This document shows, one piece after another, positions 7,827 to 15,411 of a stretch of 21,068 nucleotides of DNA. Both the position numbers and the translations under genes were made by a program. The notes under the pieces are model-generated. The model made no database searches and had not been told where the DNA came from. It saw only the letters and a list, made by a program, of their open reading frames with translations. This DNA is from an uncultured Bacillota bacterium (lineage in GTDB: Bacteria; Bacillota_I; Bacilli_A; RFN20; CAG-449): positions 1 through 21,068 of the forward strand of contig CAJKZK010000016.1 of assembly GCA_905204225.1 (NCBI GenBank). Direction: 5' to 3'. Each line of letters opens with the position of its first letter. Within the stretch, counting starts at the first letter, position 1.

Positions 7827-8540
7827 ATGACAAAAATTGCAATTATTGAAGATGAGATAGAGATGTCAAATGATTTAAAAAAGCATATTGAAATGTTTTT
7901 TAATCAGCATGAAAAAAATATTTCTATTGATATTTTTGATAATGCAGTTAAATTTTTAGATAAATATAAAACTGGATATAATTTGGTATTTATGGATATT
8001 AATTTACCTTATATGAACGGGATTGAAGCTAGTGAAAAATTAAGACAAAAAGATCCTATGGTAATTATTATTTTTGTTACATCTTTAGCTCAATATGCAA
8101 TAGAAGGTTATAAAGTTCATGCTTTTGATTATGTTTTAAAACCAGTAAATTATTATAATTTTGTTTTAACTTTAGAAAGAATATTGCCTCATTTAAAAGG
8201 TAATGATAAATCTATTGTAATTTATACTAATAAAACATCTTTTAAAAAAATATTAATTGATAGAATAAAATATATTGAAATTAACAATCATAAACTTATT
8301 TTTCATACTTTAGATGGAGAATATGAAACTCATGGTGTATTAAATGATTATGTTGATATATTAAAAGATGATTATTTTGCATTATGTAATCGTTGTTATT
8401 TAATTAATTTAAAAATGGTTAGCCAAGTTACCCCTGATAGTGTCATTATTGATAATGAATCGTTACTTATTTCTCGTCCTAAAAGAAAACAATTTCTTCA
8501 TGTTTTAAATGAATTTATTGCTACTGGTGGTGGTAACTAA
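7827..8540 (+). CDS. LytTR-family response regulator
   Basis: This 237-residue regulator belongs to the AgrA/ComE/VirR/LytR group. The receiver domain (about 2-118) has E8/D9, phospho-acceptor Asp57 in FMDINLPYMNG, Thr85 and Lys105 (LKPV). The LytTR DNA-binding domain (about 135-232) shows KYIEINNHKLIFHT, the core FALCNRCYLINLKMV and LISRPKRKQF. Members of this group bind 9-bp direct repeats two helical turns apart, and such repeats follow this operon at 9894-9923. An in-frame ATG exists at 7806 but falls at the transcription start. The ATG at 7827 has GAGG six bases upstream and begins directly with the receiver fold (MTKIAIIEDE). It shares one base with the kinase start (TAATG). Its promoter carries the G10 tract. 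Confidence 0.93.
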   Translation: MTKIAIIEDEIEMSNDLKKHIEMFFNQHEKNISIDIFDNAVKFLDKYKTGYNLVFMDINLPYMNGIEASEKLRQKDPMVIIIFVTSLAQYAIEGYKVHAFDYVLKPVNYYNFVLTLERILPHLKGNDKSIVIYTNKTSFKKILIDRIKYIEINNHKLIFHTLDGEYETHGVLNDYVDILKDDYFALCNRCYLINLKMVSQVTPDSVIIDNESLLISRPKRKQFLHVLNEFIATGGGN

Positions 8541-9892
8541 TGATTATTACAGAATTATTTGCTTATAAAATTATTTTTGTTTTTGAAATATTATGTGCAA
8601 TGCATTTATTATCTTTTTATTTGCCTAAAAAGAAATATCCTGTATGTAGATATATTTTAACTATTTTAACTTGTATATTAATAGCTATTGTTTTTCCTTT
8701 ATTTAAAGATGTTTCGTATTCGTGGTGGTATTCATCAATCACGTTTTTAATATTATTTACATGTTGTGCGATATCTTTGTATTTTGTTTATAATATCTCT
8801 ATCCAAAATATTTTTTTAATTTCCATTACTGCATATACATCTCAACATCTTGCTTATCAAACATATAATGTTTTAACAACATTTTTATCTATTGAAGAAA
8901 AGTTATCATTTATTTCTTATGGAGATATTCCTTTAAATGTCAATATAACATATTTAAATATTATTTCTTTTTCTATCTTACTAATAGTATATGCTATTAT
9001 TTATACAATAGTTTTTGTTATATTTAATGAAAGAATAAATAAAGATGAAGCAAAAATGTCTAATTTTAGTATAGTTTTAATTTCTGGATTGATTTTATTA
9101 ATTGATATTATAATTAATTCTATTATTATTTATAGTGACAAATTTAAAGGAAAAGAAGTATCTATAATAATTTGTGTTTATAATATTTTATGTTGTTTGA
9201 TGGTATTATTTTTATTATTTAATATTTTAAATATCAAACAATTAAAGACTGAATTAACTATTACTAGCCAACTTTTAAATAAAGCAGAAGCACAATATAA
9301 ACAAAATAAAGAAAATGTTGATTTAATTAACATTAAATGTCATGATTTAAAACATCAAATTAGAAATTTTGGTAATAAAGCTAATATTTCTAATGAAGCT
9401 GTAAAAGAATTAGAAAATATTATTAATATTTATGATTCAAATATTAAAACTAATAATGATGCTTTAGATTTAATTCTTACTGAAAAAAGTTTATTATGTC
9501 AAAAAAAGAATATTAGTCTTAAATGTGTTGCTGATTGTTCTAAATTAAATTTTATTGCGGAAGCAGATTTATATTCTTTATTTGGTAATATGATTGATAA
9601 TGCGATAGAGGCTGTGACTAAACTTGAAGATGTAAATAAAAGAAGTATTAGTTTAATTGTTAGAAATGCTTTATCTTGTACATCAATATTTATTTCTAAT
9701 TATTATGAAGGAAAAATAAATCTTGATTATAATGGAATACCTAAAACGACTAAAGTTAATAATGGTTATCATGGATATGGTTTAAAATCAATTAAGTTAA
9801 TTGTTGAAAAATATCATGGCGATTTTAAAATAGACATTAAAGATAATATTTTTATTATTCAAATATTATTTACTGAACAAAAACAAGATTAA
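8540..9892 (+). CDS. AgrC/ComD-like membrane sensor histidine kinase
   Basis: This 450-residue kinase is of the HPK10 type that usually pairs with LytTR regulators and often senses peptides. The N-terminal half (about 8-230) is highly hydrophobic, with six or seven membrane helices and no large external domain. A coiled linker (about 232-262) leads to the phosphorylation motif CHDLKHQIRNF (267-277), with His268 as the acceptor. The ATPase part has LFGNMIDNAIEAV (347-359, N-box) and HGYGLKSIKLIVEKY (411-425, G-box). It is translationally coupled to the upstream regulator. The ligand is unknown: no AgrB-type processing protein lies nearby, but a 46-residue peptide is encoded 99 bases downstream. 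Confidence 0.92.
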   Translation: MIITELFAYKIIFVFEILCAMHLLSFYLPKKKYPVCRYILTILTCILIAIVFPLFKDVSYSWWYSSITFLILFTCCAISLYFVYNISIQNIFLISITAYTSQHLAYQTYNVLTTFLSIEEKLSFISYGDIPLNVNITYLNIISFSILLIVYAIIYTIVFVIFNERINKDEAKMSNFSIVLISGLILLIDIIINSIIIYSDKFKGKEVSIIICVYNILCCLMVLFLLFNILNIKQLKTELTITSQLLNKAEAQYKQNKENVDLINIKCHDLKHQIRNFGNKANISNEAVKELENIINIYDSNIKTNNDALDLILTEKSLLCQKKNISLKCVADCSKLNFIAEADLYSLFGNMIDNAIEAVTKLEDVNKRSISLIVRNALSCTSIFISNYYEGKINLDYNGIPKTTKVNNGYHGYGLKSIKLIVEKYHGDFKIDIKDNIFIIQILFTEQKQD

Positions 9893-9893
9893 T

Positions 9894-9923
9894 CAATTCA
9901 CGAAAAGTTGATAACAATTCACG
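9894..9923 (+). promoter_or_regulatory. LytTR-type binding site: two 9-bp direct repeats
   Basis: CAATTCACG occurs exactly at 9894-9902 and again at 9915-9923, start to start 21 bases (12-base gap). Nine-base direct repeats with a 12-13-base gap are the known architecture for AgrA and ComE, and the sequence resembles the ComE half-site (CAnTT core). The site lies directly after the kinase stop codon and upstream of the exported-protein operon. The regulator encoded at 7827-8540 is the obvious candidate. The matching -10 is not certain; TTTAAT at 9934-9939 and at 9954-9959 are candidates. Confidence 0.75.
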
Positions 9924-9943
9924 CAGCAAATATTTTAATTTTA

Positions 9944-9982
9944 CCTCTTTCAATTTAATGTATGTCTATATTGAAAGGGGGC
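9944..9982 (+). promoter_or_regulatory. hairpin masking the ribosome binding site of the 46-aa gene, or attenuator
   Basis: CCTCTTTCAAT (9944-9954) pairs with ATTGAAAGGGG (9970-9980) as an 11-bp stem with one G-U pair and a 15-base loop. The 3' arm contains the AAAGGGGG ribosome binding site of the 46-residue gene, and TTTTT follows at 9983-9987. It could terminate readthrough from the kinase gene or hide the ribosome site. Which applies depends on where transcription starts. Confidence 0.45.
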
Positions 9983-9991
9983 TTTTTGCGT

Positions 9992-10132
9992 ATGAAAAAG
10001 CTAAAAAATTACTATTTACCACTTATTAAACTTCAAAAAATTGAAACAGAAGATATATTATCTGTATCAAATTTTAAAACTGATGAAATTCTTGATATCA
10101 CTGCAGATTCTGGAATCAATGAAAAACTTTAA
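9992..10132 (+). CDS. 46-residue peptide of unknown function
   Basis: The frame runs from ATG at 9992 to TAA at 10130-10132. It encodes MKKLKNYYLPLIKLQK followed by an acidic stretch (IETEDILSVS, then DEILDITADSG) and ends NEKL. It has no signal peptide, no double-glycine leader and only one Gly (residue 41). A strong AAAGGGGG site (9974-9981) lies ten bases upstream, and its stop overlaps the AAAGGAG site of the next gene, so coupling is likely. Its charge pattern, basic and aromatic first then acidic, resembles short proteins I recall from gut Bacillota near exported proteins, but I cannot name a family. It could be a leader peptide, a chaperone-like partner or a signal for the neighbouring kinase. 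Function is not assigned. Confidence 0.65.
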   Translation: MKKLKNYYLPLIKLQKIETEDILSVSNFKTDEILDITADSGINEKL

Positions 10133-10144
10133 AGGAGCTAGAAA

Positions 10145-12379
10145 ATGAAAAATAAATTATCATGTTTACTTGTATTAACAAGTTTATTGGGCTTAGGCCT
10201 TATTAGTAATCAACAAAATCATGAAGATTTGATTGATTATAATTATGATGCTTTATCAACTAATGTTAAAAGATATGCTTTAAGTGAAATGAGAACATCT
10301 AGTGGAGTTGAAACATCAAAAATTTATGTTCAAACAGCGACTAAAGATAATGAATATTATTTAAGATTTGCTACTGCTATTAAAGGTGATGTTACTTCAA
10401 TTAAATATACTAGAGAATTAATTGGAATTGAAGAAACTGAAACTGTTAAAACAATTAAATCAAGTGAAATTACTACATTATATAAAGGCATTTCTAGTGG
10501 AGAAGAAACATCTTATTTTTCTAGTTCACAAGAATTAATTGATCAAGAAATAACTTCCACTAAAGATTATTATTGGGCATGTTATACAATTAAATTTAGT
10601 TCTAATTCTAGTTATTTAGCAACAAATATAAAAATGACTTTAAGTGTTAATGATGAAGAAGTAAAAACTAGAACAACATCACTTAATGAAAATTTAAATA
10701 ATTCTACTATGAGTGATGATTTGGTTGGTTATTTAGAAGCAGTAGAAAATTATGATATTACTTTAAATAAAGTAAGCGATAAAATTCAATCAAATGAATT
10801 TAAAATTCCTCAAGGTGGTTGTACTGATGGAAATAATTTATATTATGCATTAAATAAAATGGGTTCTGCAGAAACAAAATTAGTAAAATATAATCTTTTT
10901 ACAAAAGAAACATTATATTCTAATGTAATAACATTATGTAGTGGAAATGAATTTGTTCAAACACCAGGAAAAACGTTTTTTTATAATAATATGATTGGTT
11001 TAATTTTAAAAGATGGAACAATCAAGTTTTTTGATACAAATACATTAAGCGAAATTACTGATGAAAAATTAACATTTACAGGTGATTTAAAAGCTGAATA
11101 TATTTATGATATTTCTTATAATGAAAAACAAAATAAATTTGCTTTAATTGATAAAGCTGGAAATTTATATTTTGCTAATAAAGATTTAGTTACATATAGT
11201 AGTGGTACAAAAATATCTGTTGATGGAGATTTAAACGATATTTATAGCGATGAAAAATACATTTATGCTTTAGGTGGAAGTAATAATGTTATAGGTGGAA
11301 CGATTTCAATTTATGATTGGTTAGGAAATGTTATTAAAGAAAAAGTTAGTTTCAATGATACAGATAATAAAACAGGTATAACTTTAGATTCAGAAGTTAA
11401 CGCTCAAAGTATTGTTAAATTAAATGATAAATATTATTGCGCTATTAATAGATTTAATAGTGATGGATTACTTATTTGTGAATTAGAATTTAATAATAAT
11501 GTTAATAAATCAAATTTGAATCTTAATTTTATTGATTCTATGGAATATATAGAAAAAACAAATAAAAATATTAGTGAAGTTAAATATCAACAATTATTTA
11601 AATATAGTGGAAGACAATCAAGAGGTGCTTTTGTAGATGGAGATTATATGTATTTTTCATTTACAAATTCAGGTGCCACAGATACTATACTTGTAAAATA
11701 TAATTCAAAAACCAACCGCATTGAAAATGAAACAGAAGCATTTGAAATAAATACAGAAAAAACTTATGTTCAAACAAAAGGTTCAATATTTGTTTATAAT
11801 GATAATGTTTATGTATGTGTAAAAGATAATAAATTTAAAGTATTTGATGAAAATTTAAATGCTTTAAATGATGGTAACGAAGTAACACTTTTTGAAAATT
11901 TCCCAGAAACAATTGTTGATGTTGAATATAATAAAACAGAAGATAAATTTGCAATTATAGGAGCTAATACACTTTACATTTATGATTCCAATAAAAAGAA
12001 AATTACTAAAACTGATGTTACTGGTAGTTTTTATTCATCAAGTATTTTAGAAAAAGATGAAAGGCTTAATTTACAAGATGTTACAAGTACAGATAAATAT
12101 ATTTATACTTTAAGTAATAAAGATGGAGTTCTTGGTGGTGGAATTAGTATCTTTGATTGGAGTGGAAATCAATGTGATACTTTAACTGAAACATATAATG
12201 ATAAAGCATATAAGAGTTTAATAATCCATGATACAGCTAATACATGTGCAACTAGTGATGGAAAATATAATGGCCAAAGTATTTTTATTAAAGATAATGA
12301 ATTATATTTTGTTGCTTTAAATTATGGAGCTGGTTCTGGATCATTTGTCTTTAAAACAAGTTTTGTTTTTGATAAATAA
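10145..12379 (+). CDS. secreted protein with N-terminal beta domain and two beta-propeller modules
   Basis: This 744-residue exported protein has a signal peptide at about 1-21 (basic start, hydrophobic core, no lipobox). Residues 42-170 form a beta-rich domain that begins KRYALSEMRTSSG and includes YYLRFATAIKG. Two related modules follow at about 220-448 and 488-740. Each opens with a hydrophobic strand after DG (QGGCTDGNNLYYAL at 223-236; RGAFVDGDYMYFSF at 493-506) and closes with a FDW/YDW-GN turn (388-395; 669-675) and a QSI strand. Repeated short strands with YIYAL or YIYTL suggest a beta-propeller. No wall-sorting motif or C-terminal anchor is seen. AAAGGAG lies seven bases before the ATG. 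The same module occurs twice in the protein encoded at 15412-18549. Binding to the cell surface or to a glycan is a guess. Confidence 0.8.
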   Translation: MKNKLSCLLVLTSLLGLGLISNQQNHEDLIDYNYDALSTNVKRYALSEMRTSSGVETSKIYVQTATKDNEYYLRFATAIKGDVTSIKYTRELIGIEETETVKTIKSSEITTLYKGISSGEETSYFSSSQELIDQEITSTKDYYWACYTIKFSSNSSYLATNIKMTLSVNDEEVKTRTTSLNENLNNSTMSDDLVGYLEAVENYDITLNKVSDKIQSNEFKIPQGGCTDGNNLYYALNKMGSAETKLVKYNLFTKETLYSNVITLCSGNEFVQTPGKTFFYNNMIGLILKDGTIKFFDTNTLSEITDEKLTFTGDLKAEYIYDISYNEKQNKFALIDKAGNLYFANKDLVTYSSGTKISVDGDLNDIYSDEKYIYALGGSNNVIGGTISIYDWLGNVIKEKVSFNDTDNKTGITLDSEVNAQSIVKLNDKYYCAINRFNSDGLLICELEFNNNVNKSNLNLNFIDSMEYIEKTNKNISEVKYQQLFKYSGRQSRGAFVDGDYMYFSFTNSGATDTILVKYNSKTNRIENETEAFEINTEKTYVQTKGSIFVYNDNVYVCVKDNKFKVFDENLNALNDGNEVTLFENFPETIVDVEYNKTEDKFAIIGANTLYIYDSNKKKITKTDVTGSFYSSSILEKDERLNLQDVTSTDKYIYTLSNKDGVLGGGISIFDWSGNQCDTLTETYNDKAYKSLIIHDTANTCATSDGKYNGQSIFIKDNELYFVALNYGAGSGSFVFKTSFVFDK
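10802..11488 (+). repeat. propeller module copy 1 of 4
   Basis: Residues 220-448 of the first exported protein. It opens QGGCTDGNNLYYAL, has TKLVKYNLFTKET after the first strand, and closes ISIYDWLGN followed by NAQSIVKLNDKYY. Confidence 0.75.
11606..12364 (+). repeat. propeller module copy 2 of 4
   Basis: Residues 488-740 of the first exported protein. It opens RGAFVDGDYMYFSF (no Cys at the GGC position), has TILVKYNSKTN, and closes ISIFDWSGN followed by NGQSIFIKDNELYF. Confidence 0.75.
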
Positions 12380-12408
12380 ATACATAAATAAACATAAGGA
12401 TAAGACAA

Positions 12409-15400
12409 ATGAATAAAAGAGTAAAATATGTTATTAATTTTGCTGGAATGCTAGTTGTAATAGCATCTGCAGTTATAGGAAATGTGATTTGTAATATTTT
12501 TGAATCGCAAATTAATAGTTTTTTATGCCCACCTATTTCTAATAATTCTAATAATGAAATTAGTGCTGCTAGTGGAGAAGAATTAGCAAAGAATATTGTT
12601 TTAGATGGAGCAGTCTTAGCAAAAAATAATGGTGTTTTACCATTAAATAAGTCTGAAGATAATAAAGTTAATATTTTTGGTTGGGGTGTAACTGATTGGG
12701 TTATGTCTGGTGGTGGCTCTGGCACTATCTCACCTAAAGAAAATGATTGGAATAATACAGTAGATTTATTAAGAGCATTTGATAATTATGAATATGGTAT
12801 TACTTATAATCAAGATTTAATAGATGCATATTCTTCTTATCATGATCCAGTAAAAAATGTAGGATTTGGCCAAAGTGGTGGTAGAGGAAATCCAAATTTC
12901 TTTGAGCCTAAAATAACAGATAAATCAGTGTATACAGATAAATTACTTGAAGATGCTAAAGCATTTTCTTCAACTGCAATAGTAGTAATTTCAAGAACTG
13001 GACATGAGTCAGGAGATTTAACACCAGATTACTTGAAAATAACTGATACAGAAAAAGAATTATTAACGTATGTTGGTAATAATTATGAAAAAGTTGTTGT
13101 ATTAATTAATGCATGTAACACAATGGTTCTTGAACCACTCGATAATATTAAAGGTATTGATGCTGTTTTAGTTGTTGGTGCTACAGGAACTCATGGTGCG
13201 GCTGCTATACCATATTTATTATATGGTGATACAAGTCCTTCAGGTCATTTTGCTGATACTTATGCTTATGAACTTGAAAGTAATGTAAATTATGATTATA
13301 TTACTAATTTAGGAAAATATACTAATGCAAGTGAATATTTAGGTGATTTAGCAAGAGAGTCTGATGCATATATGGATTTTGTAGAAAGTATATATGTTGG
13401 TTATAAATGGTATGAAACTGCTGATCATGAAGGTATATGGAATAATAGTAAATATTCTAGAACAATATTAGATAATGAAGGAAACAATAAAACATTAAAA
13501 GGATATGATAGTGTTGTTCAATATCCTTTTGGATATGGTTTATCATATACTACTTTTGAATGGAGCAATGCTTCTATTGAAATTAAAGATAAAGATAATA
13601 AAGTAGTAAGTGATGGTTATATTACTGATGAAAGTAAAATAACAATTAATGTTACTGTTAAAAATACTGGTGATGTAGCGGGGAAAGATGTTGTTCAAGT
13701 ATATTTAACTGCACCATTTACAAAAGGTGGAATTGAAAAATCATATGTAAGTTTAGTTGGTTATGAAAAGACGATTACTCTTGAACCACAAAGTGAACAA
13801 AAATTATCTATTGAAGTAGATGCTAATGATTTTACCAGTTACGATTGTTATGACATGAATAAAAATGATCATATTGGTTACGAACTTGAAAAAGGTGATT
13901 ATGAATTAAAATTAATGACTAATTCTCACACTTTAAAAGAATGTGAGAATAATAAATTTGTTGTTAAAGTCAAAGATACAATTAATTTAGATAAAGATAA
14001 AGTTACTGGACAAGAAGTTAAAAATAAATTTACTTATCCAAATGCTTATGATGGTTATTCTCTTGATGGAAATAATGGTGATGAAAATGCTAATATTCCT
14101 TATATTAAAAGAGGTTCATTCCCAGACCCTTATGAATTTAAAAGAGGGGAAAATAGAAAAATTACTAGTGCAATTGCTAAAAAAGTAAGAATTAATCAAG
14201 CTTTAGGTGATGAATGGGATAATGCTAGTAAAGATGTATTTGGTAGAGATGTTGATAATAGTAAAGTCTTATGGAACCAAAATTCAACTTCATATAAAAT
14301 AGCTGAAAATGGTCGTGTTACTGATTTAGGATATGAACTTGGTAATAATTATGATGATGAAAAATGGGAAGAATTATTAAATCAAGCAAGAATTTCTTCT
14401 GCTGTTAATTTAATTGGAAATGGTTATTCAATTGTTAGTGTTAATGAAATTGGTTTACCTAGTTTATCAGCTTATGATGGACCATTACAAATTAAAGGAT
14501 ATAACCCTGGTATTGATGGTAAAGTAGGAACTGGATATCCATCAAATACAGTTTTAGCTCAAACATTTAATAAAAAATTGGCAATACAATGGGGAATATC
14601 TTATGGCACTGATTGTGTAAGTTTAAATATTGCTAGTGCTTGGGCTCCAGGAACAAATATTCATCGTACTCCTATTGGTGGTAGAAATTTTGAATATTAT
14701 AGTGAAGATCCATATTTGTCATCATGTACTGTTGTTAATGCAATTACTGGTTTACAAAGAACAGGTACATTCCCTTATTTAAAACATTTTGCATTAAATC
14801 CAACTGAAAATCATCGTAATTATTTATATAACTGGTGTACTGAACAAGCTTTAAGAGAAACTTATTTAAAATCATTCCAAAAAGCAATTCAAGTTGCAGA
14901 TTGTATGGGACTTATGACTTCTTATGGTAGAATAGGCACTTGTTATACAGGCGGTAGTGAAGCTTTAATTGAAGGTGTCGCTAGAACTGAATGGGGCTTT
15001 AAAGGAGTTATTGTTACAGATTATTCTTATGATAATAAATTTATGAATATAGATCACGGTATTAGAGCAGGTAATGATTTAGGTATGGGTTCTAAATTAA
15101 ATTTCTTAGGTGCAGATTATAATTTTAACTATTCTGAAACTGCTACTCCAAGAATTCAAAGACAATTAAGAAATGCTATTAAACATGCAACTTATGCTTA
15201 TTTACATACTCAATGCATTAATAAAGCATGGAATGAATATGTAAAAGAACACCCAGATCAAGGTGAAACTATTGATAGTGCAGTTTTAATTGATTCATGG
15301 AACTGGTGGAAACCAACAGTTGTTGCTATTGATATAATGATTGGATGTGGAATTGCTTGTTGGGCTTACTTTGTACTTCGTAGAAAAGAATGGTTTGAGG

Positions 15401-15411
15401 AGGCTAAGTAA
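12409..15411 (+). CDS. membrane-anchored GH3 glycoside hydrolase with inverted domain order
   Basis: This 1000-residue enzyme probably removes beta-linked sugars from oligosaccharides outside the cell. TM1 (about 8-30) follows a basic start and acts as an anchor. The alpha/beta sandwich comes first (about 53-285, LAKNNGVLPLNK at 70-81), then a fibronectin-III-like domain (about 380-522, YPFGYGLSYTTFEW at 372-385). The TIM barrel comes last (about 585-940): GLPSLSAYDGP (682-692), APGTNIHRTPIGGRNFEYY (746-764), LKHFALNPTENHRN (791-804) and VIVTDYSYDN (867-876). Asp871 is the expected nucleophile. Glu200 in SRTGHESGD matches the acid/base position. A second helix (about 969-989) and RRKEWFEEAK end the protein, so both tails are cytoplasmic. 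The same inverted order is known from rumen Clostridia such as Butyrivibrio. AAGGA lies eight bases upstream. Sugar specificity is not readable. Confidence 0.92.
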   Translation: MNKRVKYVINFAGMLVVIASAVIGNVICNIFESQINSFLCPPISNNSNNEISAASGEELAKNIVLDGAVLAKNNGVLPLNKSEDNKVNIFGWGVTDWVMSGGGSGTISPKENDWNNTVDLLRAFDNYEYGITYNQDLIDAYSSYHDPVKNVGFGQSGGRGNPNFFEPKITDKSVYTDKLLEDAKAFSSTAIVVISRTGHESGDLTPDYLKITDTEKELLTYVGNNYEKVVVLINACNTMVLEPLDNIKGIDAVLVVGATGTHGAAAIPYLLYGDTSPSGHFADTYAYELESNVNYDYITNLGKYTNASEYLGDLARESDAYMDFVESIYVGYKWYETADHEGIWNNSKYSRTILDNEGNNKTLKGYDSVVQYPFGYGLSYTTFEWSNASIEIKDKDNKVVSDGYITDESKITINVTVKNTGDVAGKDVVQVYLTAPFTKGGIEKSYVSLVGYEKTITLEPQSEQKLSIEVDANDFTSYDCYDMNKNDHIGYELEKGDYELKLMTNSHTLKECENNKFVVKVKDTINLDKDKVTGQEVKNKFTYPNAYDGYSLDGNNGDENANIPYIKRGSFPDPYEFKRGENRKITSAIAKKVRINQALGDEWDNASKDVFGRDVDNSKVLWNQNSTSYKIAENGRVTDLGYELGNNYDDEKWEELLNQARISSAVNLIGNGYSIVSVNEIGLPSLSAYDGPLQIKGYNPGIDGKVGTGYPSNTVLAQTFNKKLAIQWGISYGTDCVSLNIASAWAPGTNIHRTPIGGRNFEYYSEDPYLSSCTVVNAITGLQRTGTFPYLKHFALNPTENHRNYLYNWCTEQALRETYLKSFQKAIQVADCMGLMTSYGRIGTCYTGGSEALIEGVARTEWGFKGVIVTDYSYDNKFMNIDHGIRAGNDLGMGSKLNFLGADYNFNYSETATPRIQRQLRNAIKHATYAYLHTQCINKAWNEYVKEHPDQGETIDSAVLIDSWNWWKPTVVAIDIMIGCGIACWAYFVLRRKEWFEEAK

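Noticed and set aside
7806..10132. Complete agr-type quorum-sensing locus
   Set aside because: There is no AgrB-like membrane protease, and the 46-residue peptide lacks an AgrD-like layout with a central Cys or Ser ring.
12351..12725. Minus-strand open frame across the start of the GH3 gene
   Set aside because: Antisense to the anchor and sandwich region; no ribosome site and no family resemblance.
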